Assembly (NCBI GenBank): GCA_012797095.1
Contig: JAAZPS010000018.1
Span: 1 to 6,511 of the forward strand
Direction of reading: 5' to 3'
Length of the DNA: 6,511 nt
Origin: Bacillota bacterium
GTDB lineage: Bacteria > Bacillota > Dethiobacteria > DTU022
Within the stretch, counting starts at the first letter, position 1. Each line of letters starts with the position of its first letter. A program made the translations under genes and the position numbers. Positions 6,045 through 6,511 of the stretch are shown piece by piece. A model generated the notes under the pieces. The model was not told the origin of the DNA and ran no database searches. It was given only the letters and a program-made list of their open reading frames with translations.

Positions 6045-6395
6045 GGGGGCGTAAGGATTCGACGGGGGTTGTGGGAGCAGGAGCTGCAGGTTCGGGACCA
6101 TGGCCCGGTTAAAACATGGAACGGCTATAAACGCCAACGATAATCTAGCTTACGCTGCTTAATCAAGCAGTGCGTCCCCTCCCTTCCTGACCGGGGGCGG
6201 GAGCAGGGGCGTCGACAAACCGGTCTACCGCTGCAAGCGGTTGCTCCACCGCTGCAGGGGGAATCACAACGGAGCCAGCAGCGAGGGATCCCGCTCCGGG
6301 GAGCCGGCGCTGCGAGACAAAAACCGGAGCTAAACCTGTAGAGGTTTCTGTAGCCTGACCTTCGGACGCGGGTTCGATTCCCGCCGCCTCCACCA
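6045..6395 (+). ncRNA. ssrA: tmRNA (transfer-messenger RNA), first copy, complete
   Basis: A complete one-piece tmRNA of 351 bases, which charges with alanine, enters stalled ribosomes with SmpB and supplies a degradation tag. The tRNA-like ends pair as a 7-bp acceptor stem: GGGGGCG (6045-6051) with CGCCTCC (6385-6391), followed by encoded ACCA. The third pair is G6047-T6389, the G3-U70 wobble that marks alanine identity. The D-region GGATTCGACGGGGG follows the 5' stem. The T arm is GCGGG-TTCGATT-CCCGC (6368-6384). The tag frame lies at 6133-6162. GC-rich stretches after it can form the usual pseudoknots, though I did not fold them. The ends are set by the acceptor stem and CCA. The gene follows smpB directly. 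A second tmRNA 5' end begins 46 bases downstream. Confidence 0.97.
6133..6162 (+). other. tmRNA tag-peptide reading frame
   Basis: From the resume codon GCC at 6133 the frame reads ANDNLAYAA and stops at TAA (6160-6162). With the alanine carried by the tmRNA itself, the full tag would be AANDNLAYAA. The start resembles the ANDE-type tags of other bacteria. The C-terminus is YAA rather than LAA, still a small hydrophobic end suited to ClpXP-type proteases. The resume codon is inferred from the upstream TATAAAC context and the alanine codon. Confidence 0.88.
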
Positions 6396-6431
6396 TAAGT
6401 GCATTATGATACTTGTTTAGGCACTTAGGTG
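6391..6431 (+). repeat. Inverted repeat between the two tmRNA genes
   Basis: TAAGTGC (6396-6402) pairs perfectly with GCACTTA (6421-6427) around an 18-base loop. CACC at the tmRNA 3' end (6391-6394) pairs with GGTG (6428-6431), leaving one bulged A. The 11-bp stem would bury the CCA end of the precursor. No T run follows, so it is a weak terminator at best and more likely a processing structure. Confidence 0.55.
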
Positions 6432-6441
6432 TATTTATGAG

Positions 6442-6511
6442 GGGGGCGTCATTGGTTTCGACAGGGAAAAATAGGAAGATTGGCAGCCGGTAGGCGAAGA
6501 CCGTAAATCTA
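6442..6511 (+). ncRNA. ssrA: Second tmRNA, 5' part only (runs off the window)
   Basis: The last 70 bases carry a second tmRNA 5' end. GGGGGCG (6442-6448) equals the acceptor strand of the first copy. It is followed by GGTTTCGACAGGG (6454-6466), the conserved tmRNA D-region motif in its common GGTTTCGAC form. Further on, GCAGCCGGTAGGCGAAGACC and then GTAAATCT (6484-6511) resemble the GCGAGCCGAGAGGCGATCTCGTAAA-like block at the same position in Bacillus tmRNA. Outside these motifs it differs strongly from the first copy and is more AT-rich, so it is not a recent duplication. The tag, T arm and 3' end lie outside the window, so it may be a full gene or a remnant. No good promoter is seen in the 46-base spacer. 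Confidence 0.8.

Noticed and set aside
6163..6396. Minus-strand reading frame beginning MVEAAGIEPASEG across the tmRNA
   Set aside because: It is antisense to the tmRNA 3' half. This N-terminus is a familiar false protein prediction arising from tRNA-like 3' ends.
6385..6448. Tandem tmRNA ends read as attachment sites of an integrated element at ssrA
   Set aside because: Integration at ssrA duplicates the 3' end of the gene. Here the first copy is whole and what follows is a divergent 5' end, with no integrase in view. An element further right cannot be excluded.

Overview
The window (6511 bases, visibly GC-rich) looks like chromosomal DNA from a bacterium of the Firmicutes/Clostridia type. 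The pointers are the gene set rnr, smpB and ssrA, strong AAAGGAGG-type ribosome binding sites, sigma-A-like promoters, GTG starts, and a yybP-ykoY riboswitch in front of a P-type ATPase. No species can be named with confidence.

Layout, left to right. (1) Bases 1-1506, plus strand: the 3' end of rnr (RNase R), then a nitroreductase-family flavoprotein and a small PPOX-type flavin-binding protein, probably one operon. (2) Bases 1507-1598: a short convergent gap with a 12-bp GC-rich hairpin. (3) Bases 1599-4524, minus strand: a complete P-type Ca2+/Mn2+ transport ATPase. Its leader reads promoter, manganese riboswitch (yybP-ykoY), intrinsic terminator, RBS and GTG start. (4) Bases 4569 to 5240 or 5279, minus strand: a YhhN/TMEM86-like membrane protein with an ambiguous, possibly non-canonical start. 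(5) Bases 5378-6395, plus strand: a promoter and smpB, then a complete tmRNA gene (ssrA) with its own -10 box and a tag of nine encoded residues, ANDNLAYAA. (6) Bases 6396-6511: a 46-base spacer containing a hairpin, then the 5' end of a second, clearly different tmRNA, cut by the window edge.

How the genes fit together. rnr, smpB and ssrA form the trans-translation and ribosome-rescue set: tmRNA-SmpB frees stalled ribosomes and RNase R degrades the non-stop mRNA. In this window rnr and smpB are separated by two flavoprotein genes and two opposite-strand genes. The ATPase unit is self-contained: rising Mn2+ should stabilise the aptamer, block the terminator and turn on a pump that exports Mn2+ and/or Ca2+.

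The two observations most worth following are the tandem arrangement of two divergent ssrA genes downstream of smpB, and the complete riboswitch-controlled cation ATPase.
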